A stretch of DNA of 60,878 bases from Planctomycetota bacterium (lineage in GTDB: Bacteria; Planctomycetota; Planctomycetia; Gemmatales; Gemmataceae): assembly GCA_021807595.1 (NCBI GenBank), contig JAKBCS010000011.1:1-60878 (forward strand). Direction: 5' to 3'. How positions within the stretch are numbered: the first letter of the stretch is position 1; each line of letters begins with the position of its first letter. The notes beneath the pieces were generated by a model. That model did not search any database. It was given only the letters and a program-made list of their open reading frames with translations, and was not told the origin of the DNA. The position numbers were made by a program, and so were the translations under genes. Below are positions 53,923-60,878 of this stretch, piece after piece.

Positions 53923-54585
53923 CTACTTCCCGGCAGCCTCGAATTTCTCCAAGACAATCTCCGCCTTGGCGTCGCCGATATCGATCAGCTGCTTCACCAT
54001 GCCGACGCCCTGGGCGTAATACGTCGTTATGACGGGAGCCGGTTTCAAAGCCGTTCCTTCGACATCCTGCCCGATTACACGAAAGGCTTTGAACTTGCCG
54101 GCGGGAACGGTGATCTCTTGCTCCTCGTCTACCTTGAAGTTTCCGCGGAAGACTTCCACCTCGCCCTGAGAGGCGACCTTCCAGACGTCGCCTATCTTCG
54201 GCGGTAGTTTCAAAACGAGCATCGGCGGCTTCAGAGTCTCCGTGCGGAATTCCTCCCCTGCTTTCGTCTTCAATCGAGGTGTGTCGGAATTGAAAAACGA
54301 AGACACATCGTACCGATAAACGCCTTGGTCCTTGACGGCCAAATGCTCTCGACCTCCGACTTTACCTTCACGCTTCGATTCCAACAGCGCACAGAGGACA
54401 TCCCCAACCTTTTCGTGCTTGACGACTCGCACTGTGATTTTGCTTTCACCGAGACGATAGTGCCAAGTAGTGCCCACTTGGAGCGGATAAAATGGCGTTT
54501 CCTTGAGCTTCTCTTGCCCGGTCGAATGAGGGGTGGGAACACAGAGGACTATCGACAGGATGGCAACGCGGATCAGCCGTGGCAT
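53923..54585 (-). CDS. Secreted protein of unknown function
   Basis: A 220-residue protein with an N-terminal signal peptide (MPRLIRVAILSIVLCVPTPH as its start). The mature part is beta-rich: FYPLQVGTTWHYRLGESKI, VAGKFKAFRVIGQD-like turns and a YYAQGVGMVKQL stretch. The overall pattern (processed length about 200, WxYR near the N terminus, GVGMV near the C terminus) is shared by many bacterial periplasmic proteins of unknown role. ATG 54585 has GGAG eight bases upstream. No enzymatic motif is seen. Confidence 0.78.
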   Translation of the reverse strand: MPRLIRVAILSIVLCVPTPHSTGQEKLKETPFYPLQVGTTWHYRLGESKITVRVVKHEKVGDVLCALLESKREGKVGGREHLAVKDQGVYRYDVSSFFNSDTPRLKTKAGEEFRTETLKPPMLVLKLPPKIGDVWKVASQGEVEVFRGNFKVDEEQEITVPAGKFKAFRVIGQDVEGTALKPAPVITTYYAQGVGMVKQLIDIGDAKAEIVLEKFEAAGK

Positions 54586-54698
54586 GCTCGTTTCTCCGAA
54601 GGAACCTCGTTCGTCGAGAACCATTGCGGGAGCGGTTAATCTACGCCGTAAAACATCGAGCGGCATGGGTTCCGTCTTCTCAAACGAAAAATGTTTGT

Positions 54699-54737
54699 GT
54701 TTTCCGCTTGTCTTCCCTCCTGGAGCAGAGATAGAAT
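54699..54737 (+). promoter_or_regulatory. Candidate promoter of the first tatA gene
   Basis: GTTTTCCGCTTGTCT (54699-54713) includes the -35-like TTGTCT (54708-54713). TAGAAT (54732-54737) follows after 18 bases. The same 15-mer with 18-base spacing to a -10 box precedes the second tatA gene, which raises confidence. The leader to ATG 54881 would be about 137 bases. Confidence 0.5.
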
Positions 54738-54880
54738 AATAGAGTCCAGAGAACTGGATACCCCGCAGGGTGTCGTTGCTCCGACCCCTCCCCCAATCCG
54801 TCGTCCTTCCTCACCCTCCGGCAGTTGCGCCGACGACGGAGGTTCGATGACTTCCCTTCCAACCCACGGGAGAAATCCTC

Positions 54881-55045
54881 ATGTTTGGACTTGGCATGGC
54901 TGAAATTCTGGTTATCTGCGCGATCGGCCTGTTGTTGTTCGGAAACAAGCTGCCTTCACTGGCTCGTTCCTTGGGTAAATCGCTCGTCGAGTTCCGCAAG
55001 GAGTTTAAGGGTATCGAAGAAGATGTTCGCGGCTCGGTGCGCTAA
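54881..55045 (+). CDS. tatA: Twin-arginine translocase TatA-type protein 1
   Basis: A 54-residue protein, very short but complete: a membrane segment (MAEILVICAIGLLLFGNKLP), the hinge FGNKLP, then the amphipathic helix LARSLGKSLVEFRKEFKG and an acidic end. TatA forms the pore of the Sec-independent exporter for folded proteins. It lacks the long tail of typical TatA. The DUF1501 protein in this window is a likely Tat client. No tatC lies in the window. The shared structure and close position with the second tatA suggest a duplication. Confidence 0.9.
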   Translation: MFGLGMAEILVICAIGLLLFGNKLPSLARSLGKSLVEFRKEFKGIEEDVRGSVR

Positions 55046-55093
55046 TGACCGCACATTCGATCCATCCCGCTGCGAGGAATACGACCTCCGGAC

Positions 55094-55132
55094 GTTTTCC
55101 GCTTGTCTGCGCCCTTGCACCGTTGCTATATT
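55094..55132 (+). promoter_or_regulatory. Candidate promoter of the second tatA gene
   Basis: GTTTTCCGCTTGTCT (55094-55108) is identical to the 15-mer upstream of the first tatA. TATATT (55127-55132) follows TTGTCT by 18 bases. The leader to ATG 55205 would be about 65 bases. Confidence 0.5.
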
Positions 55133-55204
55133 TATTTGGAGCGGCTCGTTGAAGACCAGCCGCACCGAGAAATCCCGAAAAAACCCTCAAAGAGGTCCGC
55201 TTCC

Positions 55205-55516
55205 ATGTCTCCATTGTTTGGCCTATTCAATCTCGGTGCCCAAGAGATGCTGATCCTTCTCGTAATCGGCGTTCTACTCTTCGGTCGCAAGCTGCCGGAG
55301 GTGGGCCGATATTTGGGCAAAGGTATCGTCGAATTCAAGAAGGGCATCAAGGGTCTCGAAGACGACTTCGACCCTTCGGCCTCCTCGACGCCGCGACAGG
55401 AACCAATGGCTCTGGAGCCACCGCGTCCGCCGCAACGCATCACGACGACGGCCCCCAAGTTCGAAGATGGCATCACGGCGGCATCCAACAACATCACTGC
55501 GCCGCCGAAGGGGTAA
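55205..55516 (+). CDS. tatA: Twin-arginine translocase TatA-type protein 2
   Basis: A 103-residue protein with the TatA layout: membrane segment (AQEMLILLVIGVLLFGRKLP), hinge FGRKLPE, amphipathic helix VGRYLGKGIVEFKKGIKG, and a Pro/Thr-rich tail of about 55 residues. ATG 55205 has AGAGG eight bases upstream. It lies 160 bases after the first tatA and has its own promoter-like element. Two TatA-type proteins with different tail lengths may form different pores or be expressed under different conditions. Confidence 0.92.
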   Translation: MSPLFGLFNLGAQEMLILLVIGVLLFGRKLPEVGRYLGKGIVEFKKGIKGLEDDFDPSASSTPRQEPMALEPPRPPQRITTTAPKFEDGITAASNNITAPPKG

Positions 55517-55584
55517 GTTGATAAGATAAACCTTTTAGTCCGGCTCGCCTCTCCGACTCCGATCGGTGCGGGCCGGGTTGATTC

Positions 55585-55657
55585 GGGCGCTTAACTCAGC
55601 GGCTAGAGTGCCATCCTCACACGGTGGAAGTCACTGGTTCGAATCCAGTAGCGCCCA
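55585..55657 (+). tRNA. tRNA-Val (anticodon CAC)
   Basis: A complete 73-base cloverleaf: acceptor GGGCGCT pairs with AGCGCCC; D-stem ACTC/GAGT; anticodon stem CCATC/GGTGG with loop CTCACAC, so the anticodon is CAC reading GTG (Val); variable loop AAGTC; T-stem ACTGG/CCAGT with TTCGAAT loop; discriminator A. The CCA end is not encoded (ATTTCA follows). Confidence 0.95.
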
Positions 55658-55782
55658 TTTCAGCTAACTTATTCTCAAGTCGTAGGTTACGTTTACATTA
55701 CAATCGAAGCCCATTCGAGTGGTTCTCTATACCTACATACGGACGACTCCAATTCGATGCGTCCGAACGGGGAAACCGACGC

Positions 55783-56880
55783 TCAATTCTCACTTTCGTT
55801 CGTCGGTGGTTGAGGAGACAACGAATTGCCGCCGGACATGCGTTCGTAGTCGCTGACCTTCTTGTGCAGCGTATTGCGATTTATTCCCAAACGCTTGGCT
55901 GCTGTCACCTGAACTCGACCGCAGGTTATCATCACTTGTTCGATGAGTTCGCGCTCCACAGCCCCGACGATGCGCTCGTTGAGCGAGCCATCCGGAAGCG
56001 ACTGTACGCCGGTGCGAACCAGCTGCTGGATCTGGCTTTGGAGATCGTTTCCTCCTCGTCCTCGGACGACTCGCCAACGGCGCGCGCCTTGCCCGGGCGG
56101 GGTCAGCAGGTCCGGCGTCAAGGGCCCGCCTCCCGATAAAACCACGGCACGTTCCATGTAGTTTTCGAGTTCGCGCACGTTGCCCGGCCAATCGTGATTG
56201 AGCAAGATTTTAATCACCTCGGAGGTCAGCTCCGGCGCATCGCGACGATGCTCCTCGCTGTGTCGTTCGAGAAAGAATCGCGCCAAGGACGGGATGTCTT
56301 CGCGCCGTTCGCGGAGCGGCGGCAATTCGATGGCCACAACGTTGAGACGGTAATAAAGATCGTCGCGGAATCGGCCGGCGACAATCTCGTCTTCCAGATA
56401 TTGATTGGTGGCGGCGATGACGCGGGTATCCACGCGAATGGTTCGACTCTCGCCGACGCGCTCAAACTCTTTCTCTTGCAAGACGCGCAGCAGTTTGACT
56501 TGCAGTTTCGGACTCATGCTGGAGATTTCATCGAGGAAGATGGTACCGCCGTGTGCCGCCTCGAATCGTCCGGTCTTGTTGTCGATGGCTCCGGTGAACG
56601 CGCCTTTGACGTGGCCGAACAGCTCGCTCTCCAAAAGGCTCTCGGCTAAGGCACAGCAATTGACTCGGACATACGGACCTTCGGCGCGCGGACTGAGACG
56701 ATGCAAAGAGCGGGCGAGAACCTCCTTGCCGGTTCCCGTCTCGCCAACGAGCAACACGCTCGCCGGAGTCGGCGCGACCAGGCGGACCAGACGATAGACC
56801 TCGCGCATGGCCGGGGAGTCTCCCACGATCCCCGGCAACAGATTTCCGTCTTCGGTGTCGGACGATTCGGACCATTTCAT
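55783..56880 (-). CDS. Sigma-54-dependent transcriptional activator (AAA+ and Fis domains)
   Basis: A 365-residue sigma-54 activator. The AAA+ domain (about 18-250) has Walker A GETGTGKE, the sigma-54 contact loop GAFTGA, Walker B GGTIFLDE and the arginine-finger region. A Fis-type helix-turn-helix is at the C terminus ([21 protein letters not shown]). There is no N-terminal receiver, PAS or GAF domain, so activity must be controlled by another protein or by expression. ATG 56880 follows GAGGAGGA by about 10 bases; a TTG three codons earlier is less likely. It lies 69 bases after a sigma-70-family gene on the same strand. Confidence 0.92.
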   Translation of the reverse strand: MKWSESSDTEDGNLLPGIVGDSPAMREVYRLVRLVAPTPASVLLVGETGTGKEVLARSLHRLSPRAEGPYVRVNCCALAESLLESELFGHVKGAFTGAIDNKTGRFEAAHGGTIFLDEISSMSPKLQVKLLRVLQEKEFERVGESRTIRVDTRVIAATNQYLEDEIVAGRFRDDLYYRLNVVAIELPPLRERREDIPSLARFFLERHSEEHRRDAPELTSEVIKILLNHDWPGNVRELENYMERAVVLSGGGPLTPDLLTPPGQGARRWRVVRGRGGNDLQSQIQQLVRTGVQSLPDGSLNERIVGAVERELIEQVMITCGRVQVTAAKRLGINRNTLHKKVSDYERMSGGNSLSPQPPTNESEN

Positions 56881-56949
56881 GCGTTGCAATCCTCCTCGCA
56901 GAGGTCGGGCATTCGTACCCGACGAGATACCATAACGGGCTGCTCCGTC

Positions 56950-57885
56950 TCATTCTCTCGGTAAATCGTTGGGGAGCCTTTTGCCGCCCTCCGCCAACAA
57001 GCTGGCCAAACGATCGGCGGAGAGACGCGGCTCGTCTAGTAATAGATTATCCATTTCTTTGAAAACAAATCCGCTCAAATCGTCTCCGCTCCAACCGAGC
57101 GCGCGCAAATGTTCGCCGATTTGCTCGAAACAGCGATCCCGCATCTTCGACGTTTGCCGCGACACATTGCCTTCGTGTACGTTCAGAAGTTGGGCCACCT
57201 CGCGCTGACTGAGACGATAGCGCATGCGAAGCCCTAAAATCAGGATTTCTCGATCGCTCAGATTATCGAGCCATTCGCTTGCCGCCGCGCGAAACTCATC
57301 GTGCCAGCGCTCGTGGCCCCCGTCGTCGCAGGGTAGATCGCGTTCGCCAAGCTCATCGTGCGGCAACGGTTGAAGACCTCGACGATCGCGCAATCCGGAA
57401 AGCTGCTTGTTCTGAAAGACGCGGATGAGCCAAGGGACGAGCGGTCGCTGGCCGTCGTAGCGCGCCAAGACCGAGGGTGTGCCTTCGCGTTCCCCGGCCA
57501 GTAGGAAACCCCAGAAGTCGGCCACCGCCTCCTCTTGTCGCTCGGTATCGCGGGGAAACAAGCGCGCGGCGCGCAGTCGCAGCGCATCGACGAGAAGACA
57601 ATCCGTGCGATTGGCGCGGGCGGCGAAGAGTGTCTCCCAGGCCGCGTTTCGACCTTCAAGGCAGGCGCAAGCCAAAAACCAATCCACCGCGTGCAGATTC
57701 TCCAAAAAGTTCTCCCAGGTCATCGCTTCGCCTTTGCCAGCCCGCTTGCATTGAGTCATCTTGAAAGCCCGCAGTAAATGATGCTCGAAACGGGAGCGCG
57801 ATAACTCCAAGGCCGGCAATCGCAGGCGACAAAAATGGTACAACAGCTGTTTGTCCGCGGTGCGAGGGACGTTTTCGTTAGTCAT
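56950..57885 (-). CDS. Sigma-70 family (ECF-like) factor
   Basis: A 311-residue protein. The C-terminal region contains a sigma-4-type helix-turn-helix (LSDREILILGLRMRYRLSQREVAQLLNVHEGNVSRQTSKM, about 205-245). The region before it (RLVPWLIRVFQNKQLSGLRDRRG-like) resembles the sigma-2 to sigma-4 linker of planctomycete ECF factors. The N terminus (about 1-70) and a C-terminal extension after the HTH (LSGFVFKEMDNLL) are unusual and may hold regulatory elements. No anti-sigma gene is beside it. ATG 57885 is the only early start. Confidence 0.78.
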   Translation of the reverse strand: MTNENVPRTADKQLLYHFCRLRLPALELSRSRFEHHLLRAFKMTQCKRAGKGEAMTWENFLENLHAVDWFLACACLEGRNAAWETLFAARANRTDCLLVDALRLRAARLFPRDTERQEEAVADFWGFLLAGEREGTPSVLARYDGQRPLVPWLIRVFQNKQLSGLRDRRGLQPLPHDELGERDLPCDDGGHERWHDEFRAAASEWLDNLSDREILILGLRMRYRLSQREVAQLLNVHEGNVSRQTSKMRDRCFEQIGEHLRALGWSGDDLSGFVFKEMDNLLLDEPRLSADRLASLLAEGGKRLPNDLPRE

Positions 57886-57973
57886 AGGTTATTCGTCCGT
57901 CCAACGCATTCCGGTGTTCTCGGCACGAGAGAGACTTTTTCTTGGCCGCACACTTCCAGAAGCGGACGAGGAA

Positions 57974-59020
57974 CTATCCTTGAGGTACGAACACCAACAC
58001 CTCCACGCGCGCCGCGGGCAGATCGTCGCTCTCCGACTGTGGCGGAAGATGCACCCCTCGGCCCAGCGCTGTCACTTTCCGCGACGTGAACCATCCCATC
58101 TTCTGGACGGAATGTTGCTTTTTCAGATATTCGCTCACCGCCTCGCTCTGTTGCTTGGTCAAGGTTTGGGCCACGATCGGCGTCGTCTTTTTGGGATCGG
58201 CATAGGCGGCAATCACGATCTCGGAACCCTTATGCTTCATTCCCTCTAACCACGGGGCCAGAGCGTCCAATCGCTGTCGTCCCTGTGCCGTCAGAACCGC
58301 GCGGCCCGGATCGAACAAGTCCGACTCGGCAAAATACTGGCGATTCCGCTCGCAATTGGGGCGAATCAACAACTCGTTGGCGTCCTCGACATACGATCGA
58401 ACTACGGGTAGATGTTTGACGGCATCGGCGCTTTGGCCGATGGATGCCATCGTGTCGTGGCTCTGTTGAATCAATGCCAGCAACGCCTCGTAGGCTTTCG
58501 GATCGTGCGCCAGCTTTCCGAGCGTGCCCTCGCCACTCTGAATGCCTTGCAGCGTTTGTTTCACCTGTACGAGTACATCCGCCAATTCGGTGCTGGCTTC
58601 CGAATCGAGCAGGGCGTCTTCTTGTACAGACTCGTCGAGTTGTCCCGATTTGGCTCGGCCGCGATGGATCTCCAACACTTTGCCGCCAAGCATTCCTTCG
58701 CCGACGATTTGGACGGTGGAGGAAGTTCGCACCAAACGGCGGTATTCGTCCTTGAGCGCCAAACGCAGAACGATGGCTTCCTCTGGGGCTTCCGGAGGCA
58801 GAATGGCCACGACCTCCCCGGCGTCGATGCCTTGGATGCGGACTCGCGTGCCTACCTCGACGCCGCGTATCTCATGAAACCCCGCGCGGATGTGCAATGG
58901 CCGATTGCCCCACCACCCTCGACTTCCAATCGAGAACAGGCCGAGCATTCCCAACCCCAAGCCGGCAACGACGAGGACCCCCAACACCAACGCTTGCCAG
59001 CGCGATAGCGTTCGAGTCAC
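57974..59020 (-). CDS. MCE (MlaD-like) protein with OmpA-like C-terminal domain
   Basis: A 348-residue protein. It has an N-terminal membrane anchor (about 7-30), an MCE domain (about 40-120, FHEIRGVEVGTRVRIQGIDAGEV, then IVGEGMLGGKVLEI), a helical middle (about 145-225), and a C-terminal OmpA-like domain (about 230-345, FDPGRAVLTAQGRQRLDALAP, VEVLVFVP). MCE proteins form lipid-transport rings on the inner membrane, while OmpA-like domains bind peptidoglycan, so the protein could span the periplasm. No mlaE/mlaF genes are nearby. GTG 59020 (VTRTLSRW) has GGGAG eight bases upstream; the longer TTG start at 59065 is less likely. Confidence 0.82.
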   Translation of the reverse strand: MTRTLSRWQALVLGVLVVAGLGLGMLGLFSIGSRGWWGNRPLHIRAGFHEIRGVEVGTRVRIQGIDAGEVVAILPPEAPEEAIVLRLALKDEYRRLVRTSSTVQIVGEGMLGGKVLEIHRGRAKSGQLDESVQEDALLDSEASTELADVLVQVKQTLQGIQSGEGTLGKLAHDPKAYEALLALIQQSHDTMASIGQSADAVKHLPVVRSYVEDANELLIRPNCERNRQYFAESDLFDPGRAVLTAQGRQRLDALAPWLEGMKHKGSEIVIAAYADPKKTTPIVAQTLTKQQSEAVSEYLKKQHSVQKMGWFTSRKVTALGRGVHLPPQSESDDLPAARVEVLVFVPQG

Positions 59021-59368
59021 GTTCCATACTCCCAGATTCGGCACCCCGTTCGGACGGACAAACAAACGACTCCAGCTTCTTGCTTATTATAACGCTCACC
59101 CCCCACCCCGTCGCAAGCGAGTCTTCTCACAAAGAGCCTGTTCAACCAGCTGCACGTTCGATTTTCAGAGCGAATGACGCGGGTTCGCCAGTCTCCATTT
59201 GGTCCGCCGTTTCTCGAATGATAAGGATCTCCATCGGCAGCTGAGGCAACCGATTTGCCTGACCTTGTCATCGAATCGCTTCGGAAAATGGTGGGAAGGC
59301 GTCCTTTCGCGCCAACGAGTGAAGGGGGGACAGCGTTAGAAATTTTATCGAATCGGTCGATTTGTCCT

Positions 59369-59398
59369 TTGCAAGCCCCCCCATCGGGTGGTTATGAT
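59369..59398 (+). promoter_or_regulatory. Candidate promoter for the collagen-like protein gene
   Basis: TTGCAA (59369-59374) and TATGAT (59393-59398) are 18 bases apart, about 75 bases before ATG 59473. The rest of the 452-bp gap 59021-59472 shows no convincing gene; the frames crossing it have random composition. Confidence 0.35.
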
Positions 59399-59472
59399 AG
59401 AGGGAGTTGGATCTCGTAATCTACTCGGCATTACGCACCTGGCATTCGCTGGCCCGTGACGGAGAGTTGTTC

Positions 59473-60878
59473 ATGGCCGTGCAAAGTAGTTTCAAGCAAC
59501 AGTGTCCAAGTTGTGAGGCAATGGTGCCGATTCGCGATCCGAAGCTCATCGGACGTAAAATCGACTGCCCTAAATGCAAATATCGCTTCATCGTCGAAGA
59601 ACCTGTGGACGATGTGGATGAAATCGACGAAGATGTCCCCGTCAAAAAAGGCAAAGCGGGAGCCAACGGCATCTCCACCAAGAAGCCGATGAACGGCAAG
59701 GTCGGCAAACCGACTGCCAAGAGGCGCGACGACGATGATGAGGACGAAGTCAAGCCGAAGAAGAAAAAGAGCGGCGGCTCCGGCATGTTGATCCTCGGCA
59801 TCAGTTTAGCCGCCGTCGCGCTCATCGCGCTGGCGGTGGGCGGCTGGATGCTGTTCGGCGGCAAGGAGAAAGACAAAGAGAGCAGTAACAATTCGACGGG
59901 CGGGCCTTCGGCGAACATCACTCCACCCCCCGGAGGCGGCGGCGAAGTCAAGCCTCCCGAAGGTCCGAAACCACCTCCCAAACCGACGGTGAAAGCGAAG
60001 CAAGAGGACATCACGAATCTGCTGCCCAACGACACGCAGATTGTACTCAATCTGCCGTTGGAGCAGTTCTTCGCCAATCCCAAGTTCAATCAAGGCTTTC
60101 TGAAGACGCCGGGTGCCTATCACGAAGGAGCATTCCAGCGCGTGTGGGGTATCGCGCCGTCGGACGTTCAGCGCGTGGTGGTTGGTTACAACATTCAGAA
60201 GAACGCCGTTTTTTCGGTGATGCGCACGATTCAGGCGATGAAAGAAGAACAGATCGTCGCTGGGCTTAAGCTCCGCATGGAGACACCGATTCAAGGACAG
60301 AAGTATTATCTCCTCAAGAAGCCGCTCGACGCGCTCGGCAATTCATTGCTCAAAGGCGGCATCCAACACGGTACAGTCGCATTACACTTCATGGATCCCA
60401 TCACTTTGGTTTGCGCCGATGTGGGACCAATGCAGCAGTTTTTGCAAGAGAAGGGACATCCGAAGGAACTTAGCAAAACACCCGTCGAGGAACCGCGCGG
60501 CGGCAATCCTGGTGGTCCTCCGGGAATGGGTGGTCCTCCGGGAATGGGTGGTCCTCCGGGAATGGGCGGTCCTCCGGGAATGGGTGGTCCTCCGGGAATG
60601 GGTGGTCCTCCAGGCGGTCCAGGCGGTCCAGGCGGTCCTCCAGGCGGTCCAGGCGGTCCAGGCGGTCCTCCAGGCGGTCCAGGCGCTCCTCCAGGCGGTC
60701 CGAGTGGTAAGCCTCCTATTGGTCCAGGTGGCCCAGGCGGCGCTCCAGGTGGTCCAGGTGGTCCAGGTGGCCCAGGTGGCGCTCCTGGCGGTCCTGGTGG
60801 TCCAGGTGGATTTCAACCGCCTCCAGGCATGAATCCTGGCATGATGCCTCCCGGCATGTTTCCAGGTAGCGGTGGCGG
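59473..60878 (+). CDS. Zinc-ribbon membrane protein with collagen-like Gly-Pro repeats (partial)
   Basis: The frame opens at ATG 59473 (GGAGAG six bases upstream) and continues past the right edge (468 codons visible). Residues about 9-45 form an MJ0042-type zinc ribbon (CPSC...CPKC). A basic/acidic linker, one transmembrane segment (about 103-120, LILGISLAAVALIALAVGGW) and an about 170-residue globular domain follow. From about 335 the protein becomes collagen-like: GGPPGMGGPPGM repeats, then GGPGGPPGGP. The family is typical of planctomycetes, and the function is unknown. The long minus-strand frame here is antisense to the repeats. Confidence 0.88.
   Translation, partial: MAVQSSFKQQCPSCEAMVPIRDPKLIGRKIDCPKCKYRFIVEEPVDDVDEIDEDVPVKKGKAGANGISTKKPMNGKVGKPTAKRRDDDDEDEVKPKKKKSGGSGMLILGISLAAVALIALAVGGWMLFGGKEKDKESSNNSTGGPSANITPPPGGGGEVKPPEGPKPPPKPTVKAKQEDITNLLPNDTQIVLNLPLEQFFANPKFNQGFLKTPGAYHEGAFQRVWGIAPSDVQRVVVGYNIQKNAVFSVMRTIQAMKEEQIVAGLKLRMETPIQGQKYYLLKKPLDALGNSLLKGGIQHGTVALHFMDPITLVCADVGPMQQFLQEKGHPKELSKTPVEEPRGGNPGGPPGMGGPPGMGGPPGMGGPPGMGGPPGMGGPPGGPGGPGGPPGGPGGPGGPPGGPGAPPGGPSGKPPIGPGGPGGAPGGPGGPGGPGGAPGGPGGPGGFQPPPGMNPGMMPPGMFPGSGG
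60514..60603 (+). repeat. 18-bp tandem repeat (five copies) within the collagen-like region
   Basis: Five head-to-tail copies of GGTCCTCCGGGAATGGGT (with one C/T difference), encoding GPPGMG. They are followed by 9-bp GGTCCAGGC-type copies to about 60815. Near-identity at the DNA level suggests recent expansion by slippage. Confidence 0.9.

Noticed and set aside
55585-55657. Integration site or genomic island at the tRNA-Val gene
   Set aside because: No integrase, direct repeat of the tRNA end or composition change was seen on either side.
59017-59271. 84-codon minus-strand frame upstream of the MCE-OmpA gene
   Set aside because: It overlaps the start of that gene in another frame, has random composition and no family resemblance.
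60382-60816. Minus-strand Trp/Thr/Arg-repeat frame at the right edge
   Set aside because: It is the exact antisense of the collagen-like repeat; the periodicity belongs to the plus-strand gene.

Overview
The window looks like chromosome of a planctomycete, most likely a member of the Gemmatales/Gemmataceae. The evidence is the set of lineage-typical families: two DUF1549/DUF1553 cytochrome-like proteins, a Tat-exported DUF1501 protein, secreted WD40 and PQQ-type propellers, a c-type cytochrome fused to WD40 repeats, an ASPIC/UnbV lipoprotein, an Uma2 nuclease-like protein, MJ0042-type zinc ribbons, and GC-rich coding sequence with long secreted proteins. I saw no CRISPR array, prophage, insertion sequence or rRNA. 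There is one tRNA (Val, anticodon CAC).

Layout. 1-5147 (minus): DUF1501, Uma2, two paralogous nucleotidyltransferase-fold proteins around a small zinc-ribbon membrane protein, and a DUF1549 protein that runs off the left edge. 5320-11458 (mostly plus): an HTH regulator, an MFS exporter, a small membrane-anchored protein, a zinc-ribbon membrane protein (minus), and a large single-pass protein overlapping a Nudix-like gene. 11338-13431 (minus): a possible small ORF, a MurB homologue and an FtsQ-like protein. 13509-18117: metH and a PEP-CTERM protein. 18162-25557: a LarA-like protein (minus), then def-fmt-rsmB, a BON lipoprotein, a double GNAT protein and an AtuA-like protein. 25901-32305: a PQQ propeller, a cytochrome c-WD40 protein and a DUF1549/1553 giant, closed by a clear terminator. 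32453-36249: a deacetylase-family protein, a PII protein, a receiver-like protein and an ASPIC/UnbV lipoprotein. 36251-38376 (minus): arginine dihydrolase and ornithine cyclodeaminase as two genes. 38744-44129: an outer-membrane barrel, the circularly permuted ATP-grasp / alpha-E / transglutaminase triad and a 60-residue protein. 44364-48989: a 1541-residue secreted WD40 protein. 49294-53920: rimO, pgsA, a Gfo/Idh oxidoreductase, a lipid A-type acyltransferase and a DUF420 protein. 53923-55657: a secreted protein (minus), two tatA genes with look-alike promoters, and tRNA-Val. 55783-59020 (minus): an MCE-OmpA protein, a sigma factor and a sigma-54 activator. 59473-60878: a zinc-ribbon/collagen-like protein cut by the right edge.

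Most notable points: the cyanobacterial-type arginine-to-proline enzyme appears as two adjacent genes; three homologues of well-known proteins lack signature residues (MurB-like without its Ser/Cys and Arg, LarA-like without its metal/cofactor residues, PII with Leu at position 51); the two tatA genes share a 15-bp promoter element with the same spacing to a -10 box; and two families of intergenic palindromic or low-complexity repeats recur. All function calls come from reading translated sequence and recalled family motifs. No database search was run.
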